A stretch of 44,421 nt of DNA. Source: Verrucomicrobiales bacterium (GTDB lineage Bacteria; Verrucomicrobiota; Verrucomicrobiia; Limisphaerales; UBA9464). The position numbers were made by a program, and so were the translations under genes. This document shows positions 28,501 to 34,872 of the stretch, in pieces. Under the pieces are notes generated by a model. That model made no database searches, had not been told where the DNA came from, and saw nothing but the letters and a program-made list of their open reading frames with translations. The number at the start of each line of letters is the position of its first letter. The first letter of the stretch is position 1. The DNA is taken from the NCBI GenBank assembly GCA_005801385.1, contig SYEM01000213.1:1-44421 (forward strand), read 5' to 3'.

Positions 28501-29004
28501 GGCATCACGGAGGAGCGACGGGTACTCGGATGGGTCCAGCCCCTCGAGCGCATCACGCTCAAGGACCTTCCGGAGGAATTCCTTCCGGGCGATCCGGGTG
28601 GGATCGAGGGACGTGGGGAGGGTCGGCTTCTGATCGGGGACAACCCGCACATGATCGAGGAAAGGACCGAGCCGTTCCCGCAGCCACCGGAGTGTCCGAT
28701 CGGGATCGGTGCCATAGGCCAGGAGGGCCTGGCGGTTCTCGATCACCTGTCGCCTCGCGGATTCCGGGAATCGGGCGGCCCAACTTCCCAGGAGGGTCTT
28801 CAGCCGATCCGCCTGACCTGTCTGCTCGTAGTGGAGTGCATGGAAGTGGTAGTAGTCCTCGGTCCCGGGCACGAGCTGGTCGAGCACCGCAGCCCGGTCG
28901 GGCGCGAGCGCAAATCGCTCGATGAATCCAATCTCATTCTCGGCAGCGAGGGGAAGTACCCCCAGCAAGATGCCCAGGCCTCTCAGTCGGCGGAACGTGT
29001 TCAT
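22600..29004 (-). CDS. Giant (2134 aa) secreted protein, beta-rich macroglobulin-like, unknown function
   Basis: A signal peptide (FRRLRGLGILLGVLPLAAE) starts the protein. Residues about 30-400 are mostly helical. From about 420 to 900 a series of beta domains follows with MG/bacterial-macroglobulin flavour (NSPVVLSPAEEVSLDVVLKN; YRLEARFHLDREQVLPGQEA; LDILGRNGEAIPDQVVEVQI). A mixed region about 1000-1500 includes HRNFAEMFLALALLDLPFES. A TPR-like helical stretch is at about 1720-1930. The C-terminal beta domain (about 1950-2134) has KAYVKVFARLPGG and FYKDGYTDLRGRFDYASL, a carboxypeptidase-regulatory-like sandwich. I see no thioester motif (CxEQ) and no protease signature, so classic alpha-2-macroglobulin trapping is not supported. 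It is a single uninterrupted frame. Domain boundaries are estimates. Confidence 0.75.
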   Translation of the reverse strand: MNTFRRLRGLGILLGVLPLAAENEIGFIERFALAPDRAAVLDQLVPGTEDYYHFHALHYEQTGQADRLKTLLGSWAARFPESARRQVIENRQALLAYGTDPDRTLRWLRERLGPFLDHVRVVPDQKPTLPTSLDPTRIARKEFLRKVLERDALEGLDPSEYPSLLRDAVPLNPAQRRHVLSHLQRPDLPGLVDAVVADLKAPGSRGFGQHALHRQLLPDQLEALQQAMAELGRQPEFVLTRLRKLAPSADSSPVMEPQVREAWLERLWSAVKPLPSSFNSLKAHILHARLVLDRSRGVWNRDRFIEYLKLPRPAVYMSPRFLEESQAQNRGVDLNAKFDLIGSGPIGSDDVLVRDYLLQFAREDASWEPWSEWLNEDWLKPVFAEAKITAGAPDPERWASLLSPAAYQVLRDRVDVEFPPNSPVVLSPAEEVSLDVVLKNAPQVLVRLFEINTLGFFTTQNRQLNTDLHLDGLVANSEQTFSGDASPFRRVIKTLRFPELKGRRGAWIVEVIAGGKSSRALIRKGQYSLIQQTGAAGEWITPIDEAHQPLRGVSAWLDGRRFDPEKDGRILVPFTREPGRRQLVLADADGGFASLVSFDHPAETYRLEARFHLDREQVLPGQEATLAVRATLFSGKTPVALGLLRNPRMTLRTETLDGVVSTAELRSIKLEPDSLFLHSIRTPNRMARLTVELHGEIDSLTQVGQKIHLEAQRDWTLNGIQRTALIADAFLTPMVGAHRLDILGRNGEAIPDQVVEVQIFRRGFQQPEVLSLSSDGSGRFQLGTLEGVRQVVAKLPGGPTRVWPLMESQQTWPEGIQVAAAERIQIPVPEGVEARSVSLLELRGGVFVADHSARIAVKDGILDLGQPEAGDYSLEVRPGSSSPIPIRIVAGKPVGDWVVGASRSIERRGGRSLRIVSTEASTDTLSIRLSDWDPLTRVHVIATRFDPVGGLWTDLADFSRPGAGLATPDWLPNLYASGRRIGDEYRYILERRYAAKYPGNLLQRPGLILNPWELRTTESGTSALTATEAPQAMAGAVEGLSRDAALKREAAERVAPEPESSLDFLARPAPGLFNLRPDTNGVVRIPAAELGDRSVVQVYAENLTDAVWRTIRLPERTTPFRDMRLAQPLDPSRRMTEMRESLALQAGAVIEIPDLTVEDFEMYDTMSSIHGLLLALSGGDPSLERFEWVLRWPGLSPEERRSRYSEFACHELNLFLSRKDPKFFKEVVEPYLRNKKDPTFLDDLLLGRDLTRFLSPWSYGRLNAAERALLTRQLPAESEAGRRHLQELWENQKPDPEESLGWFETALRGRSLDLASKPKALTALPTGNMPVAFDGPVDSFGGIAGGRGLNRMESRRSGRDAVALQDNKFVERSKSKEGRAETDLFFRKAGDSRALMELRGDEVERLREAVLRQAYHQPQGPTREWAENNYYRRPLREQEASMIPVNGFWRDVSAWDGKAPFVSSRIVEAHRNFAEMFLALALLDLPFESPRHQIERTGTRVRIQLAGPALVFRRRVQPAPEPAEGMGARILVSESFFRAGPEEAQPSADRGPRRVTGEFLSGVVYGARAVVSNPESDPVRLDLLTQIPQGAIPLTGSRSTWSRLARLEPYSTKTFEYQFYFPSPEPDRRHLPAQASVADRSAGAATPTVFQVVQRLSVVDKTTWDYVSQQGSEEEVFAYLESNNLARIDLERVAWRCRESSGFLRRLTTLLVQRHVWSEPVFRYALVHNDASALREWLRHQDGFIAQCGDALESPVLVVDPVERHAYEHLEYAPLTNPRAHRVGAERRIDNAAQRTQYQRLLGILSYRKSLSPSDNLALVYHLFLQDRVEEALARLKAVNPEAVDSRLQYDYLKCYASLYESDLSGARSVAKRHTDHPVDRWRTRFREVLAQIDGVEARGGNRSGGPDARDREEARLAAAESTFEFQVSGKALQLSWHNLAEVRINFYLMDPEFLFSSSPFATQDSARFGIIRPTESMSVKLAKGRESMEIPMPSRFAKANVLVEVVGGGRSRAMAHHSSSFELLVAENHGYLDVGESGTGKGIPKAYVKVFARLPGGVIRFYKDGYTDLRGRFDYASLNEDPAGRPVPVPTAAEPGTYQAIQPAEVASVERFALLVLREDHGAAVREVAPPRR

Positions 29005-29041
29005 GGTGTCGGAGGACGCGCGGATTCCGGAGGCGGAACAG

Positions 29042-29064
29042 CTCTGTCCGGGATCCCGACAGAG
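29042..29064. repeat. Perfect inverted repeat upstream of the giant gene
   Basis: CTCTGTC (29042-29048) and GACAGAG (29058-29064) form perfect arms; the centre GGGATCCC is itself a palindrome. It sits 38 bases upstream of the ATG at 29004 (minus strand), in the 129-base gap after trmO. No T-tract follows on either strand. It could be an operator or an RNA hairpin in the leader. Confidence 0.5.
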
Positions 29065-29133
29065 GATAGGTCCAATCCCGCCGACACGCCAGCGCGGACC
29101 TCGCCAATCGGGCGCAGCAGCGTGGCGGATCGA

Positions 29134-29940
29134 CTAGTCCAGAAGAGGCCAGAGCTCCCGGAACGCCCGCTGCGCGGATCGGTCGGGGATGTCCTCAAGC
29201 GCGGGATCCTCAAGGAAGCGCGGGGCATAGGCCGCATCCAGGGCAAAGACCCGGACCGTCTGGCCCTCCACCTCGAAGAAGGCTCGCCACGCCCCACATC
29301 CGATCTCCCATCGAATCCCCCCACGTCGACGGATCCGACGCGAGCGGTGCGGATGGGGGTCGCGGGACAGCAGCTCGATCATGCGGGGCCTGAAGTCGAT
29401 ACCCCAGTGTTCCTGCAGCCAGGCAGCCTGGGTCTGGGCGAGGGGTTCGAGGACCACGGTGAAGCGGGGCGGCTCGGCGAGGGAGGCCTCGACGACGTCA
29501 TGCCAGCCTGCACTGGAGGAGGGAAAGGCATCGTAGGCGGGAATGTAGGGTTTGATGTCGAAGACAGGAGTGCCATCGACCAGGTCACAGGGACCGATCC
29601 GGAGATGACGCCCCTCGATGCCGAGCAGGGTGACGGGAGTCAGGCCCAAGGGGTTTGGGCGATACGGGCAGCGGGTGGCAAAGACTCCACGACGCTGTGC
29701 CGGACCTCGCGGCGGGAGCACGAGCGGACGCCAGCCTTCATTCCGGTGGAACCACCAGATCAGCCAGATCCGCTCGAACCCCTCGAGATCCCGCAGGGCC
29801 AGACTCGGTTCCACGGACCCGACCAGTTCGAGGAGGCTGTCTCCGGGATCGGCGTCCGACGGCTGGTGGCCGGCCTGGAACTTCACCTGTTTCCCGGAGC
29901 GGATGAATCCGATGGGCTGGAGTGTGAGTTCGGGCGGCAT
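29134..29940 (-). CDS. trmO: TrmO-type tRNA N6-threonylcarbamoyladenosine methyltransferase
   Basis: 268 residues from ATG 29940, chosen because the family begins LQPIGFIRS at about residue 6; the frame is open upstream to 30036, across the terminator. TsaA/TrmO hallmarks are DLEGFERIWLIWWFHRN (about 55-71), GVFATRCPYRPNPLGLTPV (about 90-108) and the DGTPVFDIKPYIPAYD motif (about 130-145). The family uses S-adenosylmethionine to methylate t6A37 of tRNA. The C-terminal part (about 150-268, with RFTVVLEP and FRPRMIELLSRDPHP) matches the TrmO C-terminal domain; the protein is somewhat longer than E. coli TrmO. It is separated from pal by a terminator, so it is transcribed independently or by read-through. 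Confidence 0.88.
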   Translation of the reverse strand: MPPELTLQPIGFIRSGKQVKFQAGHQPSDADPGDSLLELVGSVEPSLALRDLEGFERIWLIWWFHRNEGWRPLVLPPRGPAQRRGVFATRCPYRPNPLGLTPVTLLGIEGRHLRIGPCDLVDGTPVFDIKPYIPAYDAFPSSSAGWHDVVEASLAEPPRFTVVLEPLAQTQAAWLQEHWGIDFRPRMIELLSRDPHPHRSRRIRRRGGIRWEIGCGAWRAFFEVEGQTVRVFALDAAYAPRFLEDPALEDIPDRSAQRAFRELWPLLD

Positions 29941-30034
29941 GCGGGGGTTATGGCAGAACCTCCTGCGGGCTGGCCACTGGGTTCGATCGGAACACGGCGG
30001 CCCAGGGTCAGGACCCAGAGTACACCCGTGCAGC

Positions 30035-30062
30035 AAAAAGCCCCGCCGGAGGGCGGGGCTTT
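30035..30062 (-). terminator. Rho-independent terminator of the tol-pal operon
   Basis: On the minus strand AAGCCCCGCC pairs with GGCGGGGCTT around a CTCC loop, then a T-tract (30035-30039 as AAAAA on the plus strand) follows. It lies 29 bases beyond the pal stop. Confidence 0.9.
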
Positions 30063-30090
30063 CCGTGAAAACTGTCGGACTGGATCTAGG

Positions 30091-30720
30091 TCAGCGAACC
30101 GACGCAGGGGGGGTGAGCAGTACGAACACGCCACGCCGGTTCTTGGCGTAGGCCTCCTCGGTGTTGCCCACGACGGCAGGCTTCTCCTTGCCGTAGCTGA
30201 TGGTGGTGATGCGGTCGCCGCTGATACCCAGCGACATCAGCTTGTCACGGACCGAGAGGGCCCGGCGCTCGCCCAGGGCAAGATTGTATTCCTCGGTGCC
30301 ACGGTCGTCGCAGTGACCTTCGATGAGAAGGTTGTTGGAGGTGTTCGCCTTCAGATAGTCGGCCACACGAGGGATGTTCGGCGCGTACTGGGGCTTCACG
30401 TTGGACTTGTCGAAGTCGAAATAGACGGTGTCGGTGGCGAACTTCTCACGATCCTGCACGAAATTCCGGGCGTCGAGGTCGCTGGGAAGACCCGTGCTGC
30501 CGGGCGTGTCGGTTCCCGTGCCATTCCCAGGTCCACCGAGAGTCCCGGTACCAACACCATTTCCCGGAGTCAGCGGAATCTCACCCACCGGCCCGGCCGA
30601 TCCGGACTGACCCGCGGGCAGCGGGGTCAACCCCTTCGGTTTACGGGAGCAACCGGCAGCACCTCCGAGGAGGCAGGCGGCCGTGACGAGGAGGAGGACT
30701 CGGGACAGGGAGAACTTCAT
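30091..30720 (-). CDS. pal: Peptidoglycan-associated lipoprotein Pal
   Basis: 209 residues. It has a lipoprotein signal with lipobox ending AAGC (Cys24), then a Gly/Pro/Thr-rich linker (about 35-75). An OmpA-like peptidoglycan-binding domain (about 95-205) has VYFDFDKSNVKPQ, LLIEGHCDDRGTEEYNLALGERRA and the C-terminal AKNRRGVFVLL. The Asp of CDDRG and the Arg of NRR are the usual contacts to diaminopimelate in peptidoglycan. Pal sits in the outer membrane and binds TolB, encoded 41 bases upstream. It is the last gene of tolQRAB-pal, closed by a strong terminator. Confidence 0.96.
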   Translation of the reverse strand: MKFSLSRVLLLVTAACLLGGAAGCSRKPKGLTPLPAGQSGSAGPVGEIPLTPGNGVGTGTLGGPGNGTGTDTPGSTGLPSDLDARNFVQDREKFATDTVYFDFDKSNVKPQYAPNIPRVADYLKANTSNNLLIEGHCDDRGTEEYNLALGERRALSVRDKLMSLGISGDRITTISYGKEKPAVVGNTEEAYAKNRRGVFVLLTPPASVR

Positions 30721-30761
30721 GGATCAGCCTTGGAATGCGCGAACAGGGAAAAGGGAGGACC

Positions 30762-31958
30762 TCACTTGGACCAACTGGCTTGCGAGCACCCCCCCGAAAT
30801 ACAACCCAAATCCTTGACGTGCTTGGAAGGCACGTCAAGCAGCGACAGTCGCCGTTCACCGCCGACACGGCGGGTGAAGACCAGCGTGCGGGAATTCGGG
30901 GACCATGAGGGATCCTCACCCGCAGCCTTCGCCTCGGCGCTGCCGCCGTTGGCGGGCATGACGTAGATCGTGAACTCACCCGCGGCCCGGGTGAAGGCGA
31001 TCCACTGGCCGTCCGGGGACCAATCGGGTTCGGTGCATTGGGTGACGCCCCCCGTGTTGAGCCGCTTCATCGCCCCACCGGAGGCCGGCATGGTGTAGAG
31101 GGAGGGACGCCCGCCCTCGGCCGAGGTGAAACAGATCGTCCGACCATCCGGGGACCAGCAGGGGGACGCTTCCAGCTCCTTCGTGGTGGTCAGCTGTCGG
31201 AGCCCGCTCCCATCCACATTGGCCAGCCACAGGTCCGGACTGCCACCCCGGCTCAGGACCATGACCACCTTGCTGCCATCGGGGGAGACCGCAGGACTGG
31301 AGCTCGTGCCGGGGAATGAGAACACGCGAGTGCGGCTCCCGCTTCGGAGATCCTGGAGGTAGATCTCAGGTCGGGACCCCCTGAACGAGGTGTAGAAGAG
31401 CTTGAGCTGCCCTGGCACCCAGGAAGGGCCGAACGAGATCGATCCATCGCTGGTGAGAGCGACGGCGTTGGCGCCGTCACAGTCGGAGGCCCAGATCTCC
31501 GAGATGAGCTCCCCACGCGCGTTGCGTCCGCCCGGGAGGTTCCGGAAGGCGATCTTGGAGCCGGCGATTCCCGGGATCTGGAGCAGCGACTTCACCACGT
31601 CATTCGCCAGAGCATGGGCCTGGGCCCGCGGGGATCCACCCGGGTAGGCCCGGGAAAACAACACCTGCTGGGTATTGACGTCGGACAATGCGCCGCGGAC
31701 CTCACCCTGTCCCGATCCGGCAAGCCGGTATTGGGGGGCAGCCCCGCTATTGACCTCGAACCCGACGACAAAGAGGTCGAATTCAAGGATCTTGCGTACC
31801 TCGTCGGAGTAGCCCGTGACCGAAATGGGAATGGTTCGAACCGCACCCTTTGTGATCGTGACGCCGCCATCCTGGGCGGTAGCGAGGATCGAGAGGGTGA
31901 CCGAGAGGATCACGGCGGCGGTACGGGCGAGCGGGGCGCTGAGGAATCCGGTCTTCAT
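30762..31958 (-). CDS. tolB: Tol-Pal system beta-propeller protein TolB
   Basis: 398 residues from ATG 31958; a longer open frame to 32198 overlaps tolA and is not used. A signal peptide (KTGFLSAPLARTAAVILSVT) is cut near ATAQ. The N-terminal domain (about 28-150) is followed by WD40-like PD40 repeats: SDGSISFGPSWVPGQLKLFYTS, SPAVSPDGSKVVMVLSRGG, SPCWSPDGRTICFTSAEGG, EPDWSPDGQWIAFTRAAGE and PSWSPNSRTLVFTRRVGG. This periplasmic protein binds Pal and TolA. Its ATG overlaps the tolA stop by four bases. Confidence 0.95.
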   Translation of the reverse strand: MKTGFLSAPLARTAAVILSVTLSILATAQDGGVTITKGAVRTIPISVTGYSDEVRKILEFDLFVVGFEVNSGAAPQYRLAGSGQGEVRGALSDVNTQQVLFSRAYPGGSPRAQAHALANDVVKSLLQIPGIAGSKIAFRNLPGGRNARGELISEIWASDCDGANAVALTSDGSISFGPSWVPGQLKLFYTSFRGSRPEIYLQDLRSGSRTRVFSFPGTSSSPAVSPDGSKVVMVLSRGGSPDLWLANVDGSGLRQLTTTKELEASPCWSPDGRTICFTSAEGGRPSLYTMPASGGAMKRLNTGGVTQCTEPDWSPDGQWIAFTRAAGEFTIYVMPANGGSAEAKAAGEDPSWSPNSRTLVFTRRVGGERRLSLLDVPSKHVKDLGCISGGCSQASWSK

Positions 31959-32956
31959 AGGGAGGCTGAGGCTTCGAGGACAAACTTCACGGGGACGACC
32001 AGTCGGGACTCGTTGAACTCGTCCGGGAGCGGGCGGAGCTTCCGGTTGCGACGGAAGATCTCCTCCACCGAGGCATCGAGGGAGCGGACCCCGGAAGAGC
32101 GCTTGATGGTCACATCGAGAACCGTCCCATCCTTGGAGAGGGTCAACTGGACACCGACCCACTCGTTGCCCGAGGTGGTGGTGGCCGGGCGGCGCCATTG
32201 CTGGTAGAGGAATGTCTGGAGCCAGGAAGTGTAGGGCGCGTAGGCGGCACCCCCGGGGCCGGGCATCTCGATCTTGGTCGAGCCCCCGACATTCTGGGAG
32301 ACGCCCGCAGCGGCCCCGGAGAACCGGGCGGCCAGTTTCTGGGCCGATGCGGCCCGTTGCTGTTGCGCACGCGCCTCGGCGGCCGCGGCCTCCTTCGCCT
32401 CCTTGGCTTCACGCGCCTCCTTGGCCTCACGCTCCGTCTTCCTACGGTCGGCCGCACTCACGGTGCGGACCTGGCTGCTGACCTGGATCTTGGCTGGGGT
32501 CTTCTCTGGCTTCCGGGAGGTGTCGACATCCTGGGCCTTGGCCGTGGGACGGATGTCCTTGGAGACCTCGATCTTCGGTTCCGGTTCGACGGTCTTGGTG
32601 GGTTCCGGTTCTGCGACTTTGGCAGGAGCGGGCTCCGGGGGAGCAGGCTTCACTTGGGGTTCAACCGGCTTTGGCTCGACCTTGGGCACCTCGGTTACAG
32701 GCAGTGCCTTGGGTAACGCCTCAGCGGACGGCGGAGGTGTCCCCTCGACCGCAGCCAAGGGACGAGGATTGGGTGTCCCACCCCCGATCTGGGTGCCCAT
32801 GGTGAGCTTGAGATCGGTGGGGATGATCTCCAGGAACGGAACCTCCGGTTGGACAACCTTCTTCGCGGTCAGGCCACCCACCAGGATCACCAGCGTCAGC
32901 AGGGCAGCGTGGCCCACTGCCGATCCCGCCAAGGTGCGCTGGAAGAGGCGGTCCAC
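31955..32956 (-). CDS. tolA: TolA/TonB-like energy-transducing protein
   Basis: 333 residues from GTG 32956, one base after the tolR stop; the frame extends upstream over tolR, but the membrane anchor fixes the start here. An N-terminal membrane helix (AALLTLVILVGGL, about 16-30) is followed by a Pro/Glu/Lys-rich region (about 60-150), an Ala/Lys/Glu/Arg-rich helical stretch (about 170-215, EREAKEAREAKEAKEAAAAEA) and a C-terminal TonB/TolA domain (about 250-333, WLQTFLYQQWRRP, VGVQLTLSKDGTVLDVTIKR). TolA links the TolQR motor to TolB-Pal. The C-terminal domain looks more TonB-like than enterobacterial TolA-like, as is common outside the Proteobacteria. Confidence 0.88.
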   Translation of the reverse strand: MDRLFQRTLAGSAVGHAALLTLVILVGGLTAKKVVQPEVPFLEIIPTDLKLTMGTQIGGGTPNPRPLAAVEGTPPPSAEALPKALPVTEVPKVEPKPVEPQVKPAPPEPAPAKVAEPEPTKTVEPEPKIEVSKDIRPTAKAQDVDTSRKPEKTPAKIQVSSQVRTVSAADRRKTEREAKEAREAKEAKEAAAAEARAQQQRAASAQKLAARFSGAAAGVSQNVGGSTKIEMPGPGGAAYAPYTSWLQTFLYQQWRRPATTTSGNEWVGVQLTLSKDGTVLDVTIKRSSGVRSLDASVEEIFRRNRKLRPLPDEFNESRLVVPVKFVLEASASL

Positions 32957-32957
32957 G

Positions 32958-33383
32958 TCAACGTCCCCCCTGGGTGTCGGTGGCGATGTCGAACCGGGTG
33001 ATCCCGTTCCGACGGCAGACCTCGATGATGTTGACCGGGAGCTCGAACTTCCCGGCACGGTCCGCCCGGATCCGAACCACAAGGTTCGGGTTCTTCCGAT
33101 ATTCCTCCACCAGCCGCGACTCCAGCAGCCGCAGGTCCGCACCGAGGGCCCGTCCGCGGATGTAGTAGACGCCGTCGGGGCGGGCCTCGACCACGATGAC
33201 ATCGTCCTGTTTCGCGCTCGGCTTGTTCGATCCGCCCGCCGGGAGCTTGAGGCTGATGGACTGCTCCATCAGCGGGGTGGTGATGATGAAGATGATCAGC
33301 AGGACGAAGGCGAGATCCAGAAGGGGGGTGACGTTGATGTCGTTCAACGTCACCAGCGAGTTGCGTTGGGAGAAACGGCGCAT
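32958..33383 (-). CDS. tolR: ExbD/TolR family biopolymer transport protein
   Basis: 141 residues. A short cytoplasmic N-terminus is followed by one membrane helix, NDINVTPLLDLAFVLLIIFII (about 15-35), with the conserved proton-relay Asp in PLLDLAF. The periplasmic domain follows (about 45-135) with YYIRGRALG, VVRIRADRAGKFELPVNIIEVCRRNGI. The Asp is intact, so a working proton channel with TolQ is expected. It lies between tolQ and tolA. Confidence 0.94.
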   Translation of the reverse strand: MRRFSQRNSLVTLNDINVTPLLDLAFVLLIIFIITTPLMEQSISLKLPAGGSNKPSAKQDDVIVVEARPDGVYYIRGRALGADLRLLESRLVEEYRKNPNLVVRIRADRAGKFELPVNIIEVCRRNGITRFDIATDTQGGR

Positions 33384-33417
33384 GCGGACGGGGGTGCTGA
33401 CCGGTCTCGGAGGAGGA

Positions 33418-34149
33418 TTATTCGTCCTTCAGGAATTCCGTCTCCATGCGCGAGGCCAGCGCCTGGGCGAAGTTGTCGAGCTCCACCGTATGCACCCGGA
33501 GCGTGTGGACGAGCCAGTTGTACCCAAACATGGACGGGATCGCGACCAGCAGACCCGCCACGGTGGTCACGAGGGCGGCGGAAACTCCGGGGGCCATGAC
33601 GGCAAGATCCGCCCTCGCCCCGGCCTGGGCGGCTACCGCCACGCCGCCGAAGGCGTCCATGACGCCCCACACGGTGCCCAGCAGCCCGAGAAACGGAGCC
33701 CCGCTGACCGCCACAGCCAGGAGCACCAATCCGGACTCGAGCCGCAGGGATTCGCGGGCGACCGAACCCTCGAGGGACCGCTTCACATGCTCCACGCCTT
33801 TCAGGGTGGCATGGACCTTACGGGTGCCATCCGAGGCCCGGAGATGCCCCTCCAGGTCGTTGCAGCCATCCAGATACACGGAGAACAGGGGACAGCCATC
33901 CACCTGCAGCTTGCGATCGAAGATGGCGAGGACGGACTTCTGCTGGCGGAACTCGGCCTCGAAGTAGTGGTTGAGGCGCTGGGCCCGGCGCATCTGGAGG
34001 GCCTTCGAGGCCATCACCGACCAGGCGAAGACCGAGAAGATAAGGAGGATGACGATGATGACCTTGGCCTCAGGCGTCGCCTGGTTCCAGATGTAGGTCA
34101 GCGTGAAACCACCCTGTTGGGCAGCCAGCAGACCGGGGATGTAATTCAT
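33418..34149 (-). CDS. tolQ: MotA/TolQ/ExbB proton channel family protein
   Basis: 243 residues. Three membrane segments are visible: about 28-48 (AKVIIVILLIFSVFAWSVM), about 140-162 (LVLLAVAVSGAPFLGLLGTVWGVM) and about 183-205 (VSAALVTTVAGLLVAIPSMF). Between the first two is the cytoplasmic loop with EAEFRQQKSVLAIFDRK and the helical KVHATLKGVEHVKRSLEG. The GLLGTVWGVMDAF motif and the Thr-containing third helix are standard for TolQ. It is the first gene of the operon, with a promoter-like sequence at 34190-34217. Confidence 0.94.
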   Translation of the reverse strand: MNYIPGLLAAQQGGFTLTYIWNQATPEAKVIIVILLIFSVFAWSVMASKALQMRRAQRLNHYFEAEFRQQKSVLAIFDRKLQVDGCPLFSVYLDGCNDLEGHLRASDGTRKVHATLKGVEHVKRSLEGSVARESLRLESGLVLLAVAVSGAPFLGLLGTVWGVMDAFGGVAVAAQAGARADLAVMAPGVSAALVTTVAGLLVAIPSMFGYNWLVHTLRVHTVELDNFAQALASRMETEFLKDE

Positions 34150-34189
34150 CGTTCCGTGGTTCTCTCAATGTCCTCCAACGCGCAGCTCG

Positions 34190-34217
34190 ATTAAATCGCG
34201 GGCCCGACTCCGGTCAA
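34190..34217 (-). promoter_or_regulatory. Sigma70-like promoter of the tolQRAB-pal operon
   Basis: Read on the minus strand, TTGACC (34217-34212) is followed after 16 bases by TTTAAT (34195-34190), each a 5/6 match to the consensus. It leaves a leader of roughly 35 bases before the tolQ ATG at 34149. Confidence 0.6.
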
Positions 34218-34290
34218 AGCTTTACTTCCCGGCGCACGGGCGTTTCCCGATTCGGGACCGCATCCCGTCACACACGTCACCCGGCGGCAC

Positions 34291-34749
34291 TCAACGGCGA
34301 CGACGGCGATGGAAGTCCAGGAATCCACGGTGGGCGGCAGACTCCAGCCGCCAGTGCTCCACCAGGGACTCGAACGCCTGAAGCGTCTGGGGTCTCAGAT
34401 GGTGCTCCATGTCCTCGACATCGTCGGCCACCACCTCGTCGGCCAGCCCCAGCATCTGGAGGAGCTCGGTGAGGATCCGGTGCCGGTGGCGGATGTGCCT
34501 GGCCACCGAGGCCCCTTCGCGGGTCAGGGTGAAGCCGCGGTAGCGTTCGTAGTTCAGGTAGCCCCGCTTGGCGAGGCGTCGCACCATGTTGGAGACCGTG
34601 GAGCGGCTCAGCTGAAGCTCCTCGGCGATGTCGGTGACACGTGCATACCCCTTGGAATCGACCAGATCCTGGATGCGCTCGAGATGGTCCTCCGTGGACT
34701 CCGATCTCAGAGGGGCCATCCGGGCCGCGCTGCGCGTCTTCGCTGGCAT
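34291..34749 (-). CDS. mntR: Manganese-responsive regulator, MntR (DtxR family)
   Basis: 152 residues. A winged helix-turn-helix (about 20-75) has KGYARVTDIAEELQLSRSTVSNMVRRLAKRGYLNYERYRG. The dimerisation/metal domain follows. Ligands in the B. subtilis MntR pattern are visible: Asp and Glu of EDHLERI (about 20-26; D8 and E11 in MntR), His of RHRHRIL (near 90; H77) and Glu, Glu, His of DVEDMEHHL (about 111-119; E99, E102, H103). Asp rather than Met at the first position points to Mn rather than Fe. It is divergent from the Mn transporter genes and expected to repress them, and perhaps itself, when Mn is high. A basic N-terminal extension of about 18 residues and an Arg-rich tail are extra. 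Confidence 0.92.
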   Translation of the reverse strand: MPAKTRSAARMAPLRSESTEDHLERIQDLVDSKGYARVTDIAEELQLSRSTVSNMVRRLAKRGYLNYERYRGFTLTREGASVARHIRHRHRILTELLQMLGLADEVVADDVEDMEHHLRPQTLQAFESLVEHWRLESAAHRGFLDFHRRRRR

Positions 34750-34791
34750 TCCAGTGGGCTACCAGAAGCCAAACCCCGTGCCAAGGCCGGA

Positions 34792-34841
34792 TGTTTTGAG
34801 GAGCTGGATTTGTTTTTACCCTCAAACATTTGATTTTGACC
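34792..34841 (+). promoter_or_regulatory. Candidate MntR operator and mnt promoter region
   Basis: The divergent region holds an inverted pair TGTTTTGAGG (34792-34801) and CCTCAAACA (34820-34828, reverse complement TGTTTGAGG). An overlapping 12-base near-palindrome TCAAACATTTGA is at 34822-34833, next to TTGACC (34836-34841) that could serve as a -35. TACCAA 17 bases later (34859-34864) is a weak -10. AT-rich symmetry in an otherwise GC-rich segment, between a metal regulator and its likely target, supports an operator. Binding is inferred. Confidence 0.5.
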
Positions 34842-34872
34842 CCTACTTCCTCGTGCGGTACCAATCTCCCCG

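Noticed and set aside
22600..29004. Giant protein as a classical alpha-2-macroglobulin
   Set aside because: No CxEQ thioester motif and no adjacent penicillin-binding protein 1C; only the beta-domain look is similar.
28330..30966. Very long plus-strand open frame (878 codons) opposite the giant gene, trmO and pal
   Set aside because: It crosses three well-supported minus-strand genes and a terminator, with no recognisable motif; high GC lengthens antisense frames.
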